A DNA stretch of 64,000 bases. It comes from Sedimentisphaerales bacterium. GTDB taxonomy: Bacteria > Planctomycetota > Phycisphaerae > Sedimentisphaerales > Anaerobacaceae. Below the pieces are notes generated by a model. That model made no database searches, was not told the DNA's origin, and saw only the letters and a list, made by a program, of their open reading frames with translations. The stretch is from assembly GCA_028282745.1 (NCBI GenBank), contig JANQHJ010000114.1:1-64000 (forward strand). The letters are read 5' to 3'. Both the position numbers and the translations under genes were made by a program. Each line of letters opens with the position of its first letter. Positions within the stretch are counted from its first letter, which is position 1. Positions 17,145 to 25,300 of the stretch are shown here, in pieces.

Positions 17145-17880
17145 CTATCACGGTTATTCCGTGTCTGTTTCCTGTGCTGGGAAGATTCTTTTTGGGGGCT
17201 GATTCTTGCCCAGCGTTGAAGGTGAAAGAGGGTTTAAGTTTTTAAGTTTTGAGTATTTAAAAGTTTTTGGTTTCTGATTTTCATTTATAATTCTCACAGC
17301 CGAAGCCGTGCCTGCTTTAAGGCTGGGCGGGCGCCGTCAGCATATTGCCGATAAACGCAAGCCCAGCGAAGAAGAACTAATTAATCTATAATTATCATGG
17401 CCTTAACCATGCTTAATTGTACCCGCTGGGCCCGGTCAACATGCGTCGAATCAAACCCAGCGAAGAAGAGGAGAGAGAGAGTTCGTTAAATGCTTTATCT
17501 TGATCACGGATTACTCCGTGCAATTTACCGCTGGGTTAGCCATTACTTGCGTCGAAATTACTAACCCAGCGAAGAAGAGGAGAGTGAGAGTCGTCGTCTC
17601 TGCTAATTTATTCAAAACATGACTATGTCACGATTGAGGTCTGCTGGGCTTGCCATTACTTGCGTCGAAATTACAAACCCAGCGAAGAAGAGGAGGAGAA
17701 AAAATGAGATTCTCTGCCTGTATAATAAACACGGCCTAAACCGTGAAGGCTGCGTGCTGGACTTTCGAGTCAAAACAGACTAAAAAGCCCAGCTTGGGGG
17801 AGAAAACTCCTCGTGAGCATATATGACATCGCGATAATACCATCGCGTTCGCTCTCCAGATAAAGCGACCTGGCTTAAGT
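17145..17880. repeat. Tandem array of two-hairpin units (candidate structured RNA)
   Basis: Six consecutive units, GCTGGG landmarks at 17176, 17322, 17425, 17530, 17643 and 17756 (GCTGGA in the last), spacing 146, 103, 105, 113 and 113 bases. Each has hairpin 1 with changing sequence but kept pairing: CACGG/CCGTG (17149), CACAGC/GCCGTG (17295), CATGG/CCATG (17396), CACGG/CCGTG (17505), TGAC/GTCA (17620), CACGG/CCGTG (17730). Hairpin 2 is GCTGGG...CCCAGC with a stem of 6-11 bp; three loops share TGCGTCGAA. A purine tail follows, GAAGAAGAGGAG in three units. The last unit has a GGGGGAG/CTCCTC tail instead. No long ORF crosses it. Strand, transcription and role are unknown. Confidence 0.75.
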
Positions 17881-18030
17881 AACTTTTATGACAGCCTGAC
17901 GATTTGAGTTTTCTCCCGGCCGTCAGTTTACTCTCGCTGACATCGCTGTTTGGTATTCTAATTTCAAAGAGCCGCTTCTGTTTCTTTTTCTCTTCAAGGC
18001 TTACTGTTATTTGCCTTCGCCTTTATATAA

Positions 18031-18046
18031 AGCGAATGCCGTGCCA
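18031..18046 (-). promoter_or_regulatory. Candidate sigma-54 promoter
   Basis: The minus strand reads TGGCACGGCATTCGCT, which matches the TGGCACG-N4-TTGCW consensus at all but one position and keeps GG-N10-GC. It points toward the hairpin array, the pseudo-receiver and the PEP-CTERM genes. PEP-CTERM genes in other phyla are often under a sigma-54 system (PrsK/PrsR), which is why I note it. Caution: a GCACGGC core also occurs in the hairpin-1 stems of two array units, so this could be a degenerate hairpin. Confidence 0.35.
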
Positions 18047-18216
18047 AACTCATGCCGGAAAAAATAAAAACCTTATCTCTTTATACTGCAAGTAGTTACG
18101 TCTTGCAATTTTTGTGTCACTTTCTCTTTGTTGAAAATGCAAAATCGACCGATCAGGCCGCTGATTTTGGAGTTTTATGTTTGTAAGATATGCTTTTTGC
18201 GCCGGTTGAATTCAAA

Positions 18217-18254
18217 CCGACCATTTTCGTCGCCACCGACCATTCACGTCGCAT
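18217..18254. repeat. Two 19-bp direct repeats
   Basis: CCGACCATTTTCGTCGCCA (18217-18235) is followed directly by CCGACCATTCACGTCGCAT (18236-18254), a tandem pair differing at four positions. It lies just past the stop of the FHA-GAF gene. Tandem spacing of about two helical turns is typical of operator half-sites, but no regulator is known. Confidence 0.5.
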
Positions 18255-18269
18255 CAATTTATAAGTTGT

Positions 18270-19151
18270 TTATTTAATCAAATTTTTGATGATCCCGGCA
18301 GTATGGATAGCCAGGAACATGAGGTAGTCAAGGTCGCTGAGGCTATAGTGTTTCTGTATCATTGCGTTGTCGCAATAGAGCAGACCAAACAAACCTTCCT
18401 TGCGAATGACTGGTGCGATCAAGGCTGAGCGGATACGGTCTTTAGATTCCATCTGGGCTGAAACTCTCGGCAGTACGAGCGATTGCTTATTCTCTATTGA
18501 TTGTTTTATTTTCTCCATCAATTGCAGGTCGGTCAATCCGATCTGTTTTTTGTCTCGTCGTTTGCCGGCATGGTAAGGCATGGGGCCGGACGGCTCTTTT
18601 CTAAGTGCGCACCATACATGCGAAGCGTCGAACTGCTGCATTATAATATCGATGAGCGAACGCAGCAGGGCATCGAGGCTATCAGCTTCACAAAGAGTCT
18701 GTGTTGCTTCAGAAAAATTCGTCAGTCTTTTAGCGGGAAGCCGCATAGCAGGGGCGTGCTGTGAGTCCGGTTTTCTTATAACGGTTTCGCTCTTTGGTGT
18801 CGTAAGCGATGCTTCAAGGTTCATTGTTTCAGCGGCCTGGTCGATTACCTTGGCCTTTTTGTCCTGCAGATCGATGTCGATAACAAATTCACCTATTTGT
18901 ATAATGTGGCCGCTGTGCAATTGGGCTTTTGTAATTGGTTTGTCATTCAGGAAAGTTTTGTTGGCAGAGTCGAGATCCTGTATGGTCCACTGTTCGGTCA
19001 TTCCGTCATAATTGATCTTGGCATGTTGTCGGGAAACAAGTCTGTCGTCGAGTAAGATATCACAATTTGGTTCTCTACCGAGGCTCACGGCATGTTTGGC
19101 GATCTGAAATTCTTTTATCAGGTCACCATTTTTTTTCACGATCAGACGCAT
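18270..19151 (-). CDS. FHA-GAF signalling protein
   Basis: A 293-aa cytoplasmic protein. The N-terminal FHA domain (about 1-95) has GREPNCDILLDDRLVSRQHA, with the phosphothreonine-binding Arg26, Ser40 and His43 in place; the GTF-type motif is degenerate (NKTFLND). The C-terminal half (about 145-293) is a GAF domain with a ligand pocket I cannot assign (VWCALRKEP, IRSALIAPVIRKEGLFGLLYCDN). FHA-GAF proteins usually sense kinase signalling; in planctomycetes they are often found near sigma-54 or Ser/Thr-kinase systems. No kinase or output domain is present. The ATG lacks a strong ribosome site. Confidence 0.88.
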   Translation of the reverse strand: MRLIVKKNGDLIKEFQIAKHAVSLGREPNCDILLDDRLVSRQHAKINYDGMTEQWTIQDLDSANKTFLNDKPITKAQLHSGHIIQIGEFVIDIDLQDKKAKVIDQAAETMNLEASLTTPKSETVIRKPDSQHAPAMRLPAKRLTNFSEATQTLCEADSLDALLRSLIDIIMQQFDASHVWCALRKEPSGPMPYHAGKRRDKKQIGLTDLQLMEKIKQSIENKQSLVLPRVSAQMESKDRIRSALIAPVIRKEGLFGLLYCDNAMIQKHYSLSDLDYLMFLAIHTAGIIKNLIK

Positions 19152-19229
19152 GTTCAGGTGCCTTAACGCCAGCTAACATGAAGAAATATATGCTAATAAA
19201 ATACTAACATAATTTTGGAAAAAGTCAAC

Positions 19230-19727
19230 CTATTTTCTGCTGACCATTAGCTCGAGGTCTTCCTTTAAGGCTTGCAGATCCTCTTCGTGCTCGACTTCCT
19301 GCTCGATTATCTGTAGAGCAATATTATAAGTTACCGGGTCGGCGGTTTGAGTTATGTCCATGAGTTTTTTGTAAACGCCGATAGCGCACTGCTCGCCTTT
19401 GATGTTCTGTTCGAGCAGTGTTCCGACGTATGGGTCGTCTGGTGCATCGTAGCCGCAGTTTGTCCATGTGTACCAGTCTTTCGGTGTGGTGATGGGTGTA
19501 CCGCCGAGCTGGATGATGCGATTTGTCAGCAGCAGAGCGTGGCCAAGCTCTTCTGTGGCGTGCTGTTCGAGCTCTGCGATGACGGCGTCTTTCATTGGGC
19601 CTTTACAAACTTTGGCGCCCAGCCAGTATTGATAATATGCCAGCCATTCGTCACAGTAAGCTTTGTTTAAAAGTTCCAACAGCTCATTGACATCCATTGA
19701 GACTATTTCGGTTCCCTTGGTTCCCAT
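19230..19727 (-). CDS. Ferritin-like diiron protein (Dps-like/bacterioferritin-like)
   Basis: A 165-aa four-helix ferritin-like protein. Probable metal ligands: Glu27 (helix 1), Glu60 and His63 (EELGH), Glu112, and Glu144 with His147 (EQEVEH). Two Cys (25 and 114) sit close to the ligand helices, and a loop at 77-100 has extra Tyr/Trp. This resembles the Dps-like (DPSL) branch, which has a Cys pair near the active site and protects anaerobes from peroxide. That subfamily call is tentative. AAAGGAG lies 7 bases before the ATG. Confidence 0.8.
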   Translation of the reverse strand: MGTKGTEIVSMDVNELLELLNKAYCDEWLAYYQYWLGAKVCKGPMKDAVIAELEQHATEELGHALLLTNRIIQLGGTPITTPKDWYTWTNCGYDAPDDPYVGTLLEQNIKGEQCAIGVYKKLMDITQTADPVTYNIALQIIEQEVEHEEDLQALKEDLELMVSRK

Positions 19728-19828
19728 TTTCAGGCTCCTTTATTTAAAAGGTGTATGAGTTATTCGCCTAATTTGAATTTTACCTGTTGGGATGATTGTT
19801 TTAAAGGAAAAAATGCAGAGGAATCGGC

Positions 19829-20530
19829 CTACATTTCATTATCTTCTTCGATAATGCCGAGGGCAATCAGTGCATTGAAAGCAGCTTTCTGTTCAGCCTC
19901 TTTCTTATTATTGCCCCAGGCACTTTTGAAATGTTTGGCGCCGATGACAGCCTCGGCCTCGAAGCATTTATTATGGTCGGGGCCTTTTTCGTCCAGCATC
20001 GCGTAAATCGGAGTTGTGCCGATGTTCTGTTGGGCGTGTTGCTGAAGCATTGATTTATAATTTCCGTGGGATTGCTCGGCGTCGGCGGCACTGATGATGG
20101 AATCAAAACTATCGACTACGAACTTCTTGGCCTGTTCGAATCCGCCGTCGAGATAAATGGCAGCTATCAATGCTTCAAGTAGTCCGGCAGCAAGTGAGCC
20201 GGTTATGGCTCTGCTGCCAGCCATTCCTTTTCCTACGGCAAGGTATTCCTGCAGACATAGTTTTTTGATTATTCTCGAGCAGGTTCTTCTCGATACGAGC
20301 ATGGATTTAATTTTTGTAAGGTCGCCTTCGAGGTATTGCGGGAACCTGTTAAACAGAGCTTCGCAGATGGCGATGCTAAGGATGGCGTCTCCGAAGAATT
20401 CGAGCCTTTCGTTACTTAGGACACGATTTTGAACAGATGAGGAATGGTGAAAGGCCTGGTCAAGAAGGGCATCGTCCTTGAATTTATAACCAATAATCTT
20501 TTCAATCTCACGGAGATCTTCAGGGTTCAT
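19829..20530 (-). CDS. rnc: Ribonuclease III
   Basis: About 233 aa from the ATG at 20530 (MNPEDLREI), with AGGA 8 bases upstream; a TTG at 20551 would add seven residues. The RNase III signature NERLEFFGDA is at about 40-49, the second acidic cluster is at LLEALIAAIYLDGG (about 115-128), and a C-terminal double-stranded RNA-binding domain (about 155-228) ends in NNKKEAEQKAAFNALI. It cleaves structured RNA, including rRNA precursors. It stands alone between the ferritin-like and STAS genes. Confidence 0.95.
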   Translation of the reverse strand: MNPEDLREIEKIIGYKFKDDALLDQAFHHSSSVQNRVLSNERLEFFGDAILSIAICEALFNRFPQYLEGDLTKIKSMLVSRRTCSRIIKKLCLQEYLAVGKGMAGSRAITGSLAAGLLEALIAAIYLDGGFEQAKKFVVDSFDSIISAADAEQSHGNYKSMLQQHAQQNIGTTPIYAMLDEKGPDHNKCFEAEAVIGAKHFKSAWGNNKKEAEQKAAFNALIALGIIEEDNEM

Positions 20531-20635
20531 CGCTTTGTCCTGTTTTTTCAAATCTCTACGAGCAGATTACGAATGTCGCTGCCTCCAGCGAATTTCGTAG
20601 CCGGCTCGACGTTTAAATCAACGTCATTTTAGCAA

Positions 20636-20673
20636 AACTTCAGCGGTCAAGTCAAGGCTTGGCCGCTGAAGTT
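20636..20673 (-). terminator. Intrinsic terminator of the STAS gene
   Basis: AACTTCAGCGGTCAAG (20636-20651) pairs with CTTGGCCGCTGAAGTT (20658-20673), a 16-bp stem with one G-T pair and a 6-base loop. It lies immediately past the STAS stop codon at 20675. On the minus strand a short TTTT follows the stem. On the plus strand GTTTTT follows, so it could act in both directions. Confidence 0.85.
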
Positions 20674-20674
20674 T

Positions 20675-21013
20675 TTAGTTAGCAGTCATCTGTAAACTCG
20701 CCAAAGCTACGAATTTGTCGTCCACGAATTCGAAGACATCGTCGAGGCCTGTTACGATGAATACACCCTTTGTTGCCGGTGCGACGCTGCAGAAGATCAG
20801 GTTGTGCCCGCAATCGGTCATCATCTTCCTGAGCTTGAGGAGTTTCGACAAGCTGGAAGAGGTGATAATATCAATCGCGGAAAAATCGACAACTACATCG
20901 CAATCGCCACGGTCACGCACCGTTTGAGTCAGTGATACAACTTCATCGCCCAGATCGGGTTCGGGTACCAGATCAACGAGAATAACATCGTCTGACCAGT
21001 TTTGAATCCCCAT
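20675..21013 (-). CDS. STAS domain protein (anti-anti-sigma-like)
   Basis: A 112-aa single STAS domain: strand VVVDFSAIDIITSSSLSKLLKL (about 40-61) has the conserved Ser at about 52-53, in the site phosphorylated in SpoIIAA-type proteins. Typical role is a phospho-switch for an anti-sigma factor or another partner; no cognate kinase gene is adjacent. AAAGGA precedes the ATG by 6 bases. The leader upstream of it contains a perfect TAGCAGGG/CCCTGCTA inverted repeat. Confidence 0.85.
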   Translation of the reverse strand: MGIQNWSDDVILVDLVPEPDLGDEVVSLTQTVRDRGDCDVVVDFSAIDIITSSSLSKLLKLRKMMTDCGHNLIFCSVAPATKGVFIVTGLDDVFEFVDDKFVALASLQMTAN

Positions 21014-21412
21014 TCTAAATCCTTTCTTTATGCAATTCTGTTTTTACGGATTTTTTTACTCTTACGATGCCTTTATCGGCATATAGCAGGGGCAGGTTAA
21101 CCAAAACCACCCTGCTAATATTTCAGTATCCGGCGGATTTGGGGCCTATAAAAATGGCCCAATTTTTACAATAATATAGTTTGTTAGCAGTTTATATTTT
21201 TACCTTAGCCGGGCATATTTATTGCCTGGGCAAAAGCCCCTGTTAAAGCATAACGTCAATATTGTAAATGTGGAAATTGATATGGATAATTTTCGGCAAT
21301 ATTCTTCGAAACGGCAGCCCCCGGGCGGGCAAATTATGAGAGTAAGGTACTTGAAGAATGGCGGCCGATAGGTTATATTATTATTGAGAAGTTAGATGAT
21401 GGGGGCGTTACC
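21014..21412. other. 400-bp divergent intergenic region with hairpins
   Basis: Between the STAS gene (minus) and the unknown 273-aa gene (plus) I see no ORF with a ribosome site. It holds TAGCAGGG/CCCTGCTA (21084-21091 with 21110-21117) with an inner GGTT/AACC stem. A GGGCC/GGCCC hairpin follows (21142-21146 with 21156-21160), with AATTTTT after it. A GGGC-AAAA-GCCC hairpin lies at 21228-21239. These suggest regulatory leaders for one or both genes. Confidence 0.4.
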
Positions 21413-22234
21413 ATGAGCGATTTTAAAATGCATCACGTTGAGGACCCGAAGGTTGACATACTAAGCCACGGAAGAAGGAAAAACTCTGCGCATATCCTGA
21501 CACTCGATAAAGTGCTTGCCGAGGATGTTTATACTAGGCTGCACAGTAACGAGCAGATGAAGAGCTTCGAGTTTATATTACCTAAAAATCTTGGCCGAAA
21601 AGAGGGGGTCGAAGAGATCGATGCAATGGCCCCCGATACTGTTCGTTCCAGGATCATTATTATTGATGTTCGAACGAGCACGCTTACCTGGCTTCAGCAG
21701 GCTTACAACAAGGTTGTTGGCTATAACAGGCGTGACCTCAATACATCTGTTTTTAATGTATTGATAGGAGATGGGCCTGTTAATCTTTTCCAGAATGGCA
21801 ACAGTATGGATATGTTCGTCTCACACCTTGCTTCTTTAAGAGTCGATTATACGCCTGCGGCGTTTTTCTTCGATCCATTCATTCATTACGAGCCGGATGA
21901 GATACCACGGATGGGCGCTGAGCAGCAATTCCATATCAGTGATAAAGTACCGAAAAGATTGCTGCCTTATTTCACCGGCCATAGCGAGCCGACGGTTAGC
22001 AAGATAAGAAAATTCTTCCGCGCAGAAGGCAAGAGTGAAAAGGACAAACAGAAGAGGCTAAAGGTTCTGCGGTCGGTATTCGAACAAAGAGTCAAAAAGC
22101 AGTTTCCCAACCATATCCAAAAGCTCGAACAACTAATGAGCAAGGAGGGCATCCAGATATCGACCGAGAATATGCATGTCTATCCGATGTATTTTGAGGA
22201 CTGGATATACGAGCTATTCGTAAAGGCAAGCTGA
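21413..22234 (+). CDS. Unknown protein, 273 aa
   Basis: No family recognised. There is no signal peptide or membrane helix, so it is probably cytoplasmic. A hydrophobic strand IIIIDVRTSTLTWLQQ (about 81-96) suggests an alpha/beta core, followed by GDGPVNLFQ and a region rich in aromatic residues (AAFFFDPFIHYEP). A Lys/Arg-rich helical part (about 195-245) precedes the C-terminus. The strong hydrophobic strands and ordinary codon use argue for a real gene. It is separated from neighbours by long gaps and stands alone. Confidence 0.8.
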   Translation: MSDFKMHHVEDPKVDILSHGRRKNSAHILTLDKVLAEDVYTRLHSNEQMKSFEFILPKNLGRKEGVEEIDAMAPDTVRSRIIIIDVRTSTLTWLQQAYNKVVGYNRRDLNTSVFNVLIGDGPVNLFQNGNSMDMFVSHLASLRVDYTPAAFFFDPFIHYEPDEIPRMGAEQQFHISDKVPKRLLPYFTGHSEPTVSKIRKFFRAEGKSEKDKQKRLKVLRSVFEQRVKKQFPNHIQKLEQLMSKEGIQISTENMHVYPMYFEDWIYELFVKAS

Positions 22235-22316
22235 TTTCGATACTCGATTCTTTATGCTCGTAGGTCATAACATGTAGCGTTCAGGGGGGAGTTGGTAATC
22301 TCGTCCAGAGGCAGAA

Positions 22317-22337
22317 CCCCCAGCACAGGTCTGGGGG
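22317..22337. terminator. GC-rich hairpin between convergent genes
   Basis: CCCCCAG (22317-22323) pairs with CTGGGGG (22331-22337) around a 7-base loop. It lies between the convergent 273-aa gene and beta-helix gene. No clear T-run adjoins it on either side, so it may stop transcription or protect the mRNA end rather than act as a standard terminator. Confidence 0.4.
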
Positions 22338-22368
22338 CTAAACAATGAGGCGGTTTTGTTTATTCCAT

Positions 22369-25300
22369 TTAACGGCGGCGTTTTCGGCGGTTGGGGTTTT
22401 GGGAGCCAGCGGTATTAAGTTTTAAGTAGCCGGTGCCGTAGAAGTTTTGGCCTGACTTTAGTTGGCCTTGACATTCAACGGCGTTATTTCCAGGTGACAG
22501 ATGGCCAGTACATGTGTTTTTATCGAAGACGCCCAGGATGTATGTTCGTTTGCCGGACTTGTAGTTTATGTCATAGGCGAATTGCCTGCGGGCCTTGACG
22601 TTGCCGGGGTGGAAAGTTAGCTTTTCTGTCATATCGATGTCTGCTTTTGATATCTCAGGCGGCATCGAGAAAAGCATGAACATGTTTCTTCTTCGGCTGT
22701 TTGGGGTTAGGATTCTTGGGATGCAGAACATTTTTACCTGGATATCTTCAGGCTGGAATTCAAAGGCGCCAATATCGATGCGGCCTTGTGCTACACGTGG
22801 GTTGCCTTCATAGTCTGTTGGATAGTTAGGGTCGAGAACGGAATTGGGGTCGCCGGCGTTTATGCAGAGGGATTCGGGTTTTAGGTAATAGTCGCCATCT
22901 ACCCAGTAGTCATCATTTGCGTCAGCGGGAGTACCATTTGTATCCCAATAGCCAGGATCAACATAGCAAGGATCTGTGTCGATATTACCCGGGCCCCAGT
23001 TGAGGCTGTTCATATCATAGATATTCAAAGCACTCTGGCCGCCTGCAATGTTGCAGTAGCTTATATCAAGGCTTGTTTTACTCCAATTTTGGACACCAGC
23101 AATGCTGCCGTCAGCCTTTTTACCAATGATGGAATTTGTAATTATAGTATTAGAGTCATTATTAAAATACAACATCGAAGAGTTTTCCATACAATTGTTT
23201 TCGAATGTGCAATTATCTATGATAGTTTCACTATTGCCAGTATGTATAAGAGCCTTACGTTGATTGCCGCAAATAATCGAGTTTGTAAGATTAAAATAAT
23301 TTGAAGAACCCCGAAATTCAATTGCAGCTCCACCATATTTATTATCTGTAATTAAACAACGATTGATTGCGAGATTAGAGTTACCAGATCTTATAGCGGA
23401 GGGATAGCAATTTCTCATAGTGGAATTGCTAAGCCTGACATCTCCTCCAGAACAATCAATGCCACTCCAATGGCCACTGAAAGAATTTATATAGCAATTA
23501 TTTATGTCCAAATCTATTGAGCCATATTTACTAGTTCGAGTCCTAATACCTGCCCGATCCAAATAGCAGTTGTTTATGTCAATACTTCCACCCTTTGTTT
23601 CATACGTATCGCAAATAATCCCCCCGTTTTCGATAGAACAGCTTTCCACGTTTGCGGAGTTTCTGAAAAGCATGGGGCCTTTTACATTGCAGTTTTTAAT
23701 TAGAGGATTTCCATAAACCGATGAGACGGCGTAATCAGCTTCATTTGCATCGATAAAACAGTCGGTGATAGTTGGGCTGGAGCCGTAACAAAAGACAGTT
23801 GCTTCACGGGAATAGGGATAAGGTTTTACGTCAAAGCCTTTATTACCTATAAGGGTCAAGCCCTGAATCTTACAAGCAGGAGATTCACCGTTATCGAGAA
23901 GTAAGCACACCGAACTTCCAGGTGCCTTTACTATGGTGTTTAAAGTCACATTGGGATCGCAGGGATCAGTACCTCTTATGGTAATTGCCTTTCCATTTGG
24001 AGACAGGCCCCTATATAGAGAGATAGGTATATCTGGGTATTTACTATAATAGAAACTAGAATGCTGTCCCTCAGCGATAATAACAGTATCACTATGTTGA
24101 GCGAGGTTTAGAGCCGGCTGGATATTTTTCTTCGCTGTCGGCCAAGATAGGCCGTCACCAGAGTCGTCCGGTCTGTTGGCATCAACGTACCATGTGTTGG
24201 GGGCATGGTTCGGGTCGCTTGAATATATTTCATATTCTTCTATGTTGGTATATGGGTCGCCGTCTGGATTGTCATTTGGTTTGGCGATGCTTGTTGAACC
24301 AAAGTATTTTAGTTCCCACCAATCCGGCAGTTCGTCGCCATCAGTATCGATGAATTCATCGGCGCCGATATCGACGCCCAAAGCATATGGCCTTGGTTCG
24401 CCATCAATATCAAGGGCAGGGACATTAAAATCATTGCCTGCATCTATACAAGGAGAAGCTGCAGTCAGATGTCCATCCGGAGTAAGTAATGGATCGATAT
24501 CGATAGTGTCTGTTCCTTCGAAACCGCCCTGGATCAAGTTATTAGTGAATGTAGACTTGGGGAAGCGACGGATATCATGATCTTCAAAAATATCAGGTTT
24601 GTTTGCCCAGATGACGCAATTTTTGATGGAATTTTCCTCACCTCGGTCCAGCCAAATCAAAATATTATTACCATTTGTTTGTACATTTTTGTTCGAGATG
24701 ATAGTGCAATTAGAGGCGTTTAGAACAGCGTTATTCATAAAAAATAACGGACCAGTTGAGTTATTCCTAAAAATGCAGTTTTCAAGATTAACATTTGTTC
24801 CATATTTGCCTCCAATGGCCCCCAATAATGCATTGCCTGAACTAGGTATGCCAAAAGAATGACAACTGTTATTAAAAAATCGACAAGAATCGAAAGTTAC
24901 ATTAGTCTCAATAGTACTGTAATATGGATAAGAACCATTTGCAATTACAATTAAAGGAGGTGCACTGCCTAAGTTATTGGAAATTTCACAATTGACGAAG
25001 TTGACATCGGCAGCAGCAATGCAACGAATACCATAATGATATCTCTCATAATCACGTTCAACGTAACCAATGCCGGTAAATATACAATTATTAAAAACAG
25101 CGGAACCACTGTTTATAATTTCAAGGCCTCTATATGTTATATAACAATTATTGAATTTTGTGTTTCCCTTAGAAATCGCAAAATAGAGGAGATTGCTGTC
25201 GTTAACGGAATGGTGTCCATAGCAAGTCAAGGTACCGTAAAAATAAGGTAGGCGTTTATATCCTTTGTAATGGCAGTTATTTACTTCAGCACTGCCCCCG

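Larger units (their letters stand above)
17881..18269. other. Non-coding stretch between the hairpin array and the FHA gene
   Basis: No convincing gene. It contains CTGACG/CGTCAG flanking GAGTTTTCTCCC, an inverted copy of the array-tail motif, at about 17897-17926. Further on lie a palindrome TTCGC-CTTTATATAAAG-CGAA (about 18016-18036), a sigma-54-like site on the minus strand and two 19-base direct repeats near 18217. Reading toward the pseudo-receiver gene, it would form the upstream part of a 1.2-kb leader or an independent non-coding transcript. Confidence 0.5.

Noticed and set aside
17145-17880. Known riboswitch (c-di-GMP-I, TPP, fluoride or glycine type) or integron attC sites
   Set aside because: Short matches such as GGCCTAAACC or ACGCAA occur, but the conserved cores and order of these classes are absent. 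The attC core GTTRRRY/RYYYAAC does not fit, and there are no cassette ORFs or integrase.
17145-17880. CRISPR array
   Set aside because: Unit length of about 105-146 bases, imperfect copies and internal hairpins do not match short identical repeats with unique spacers, and no cas genes are present.
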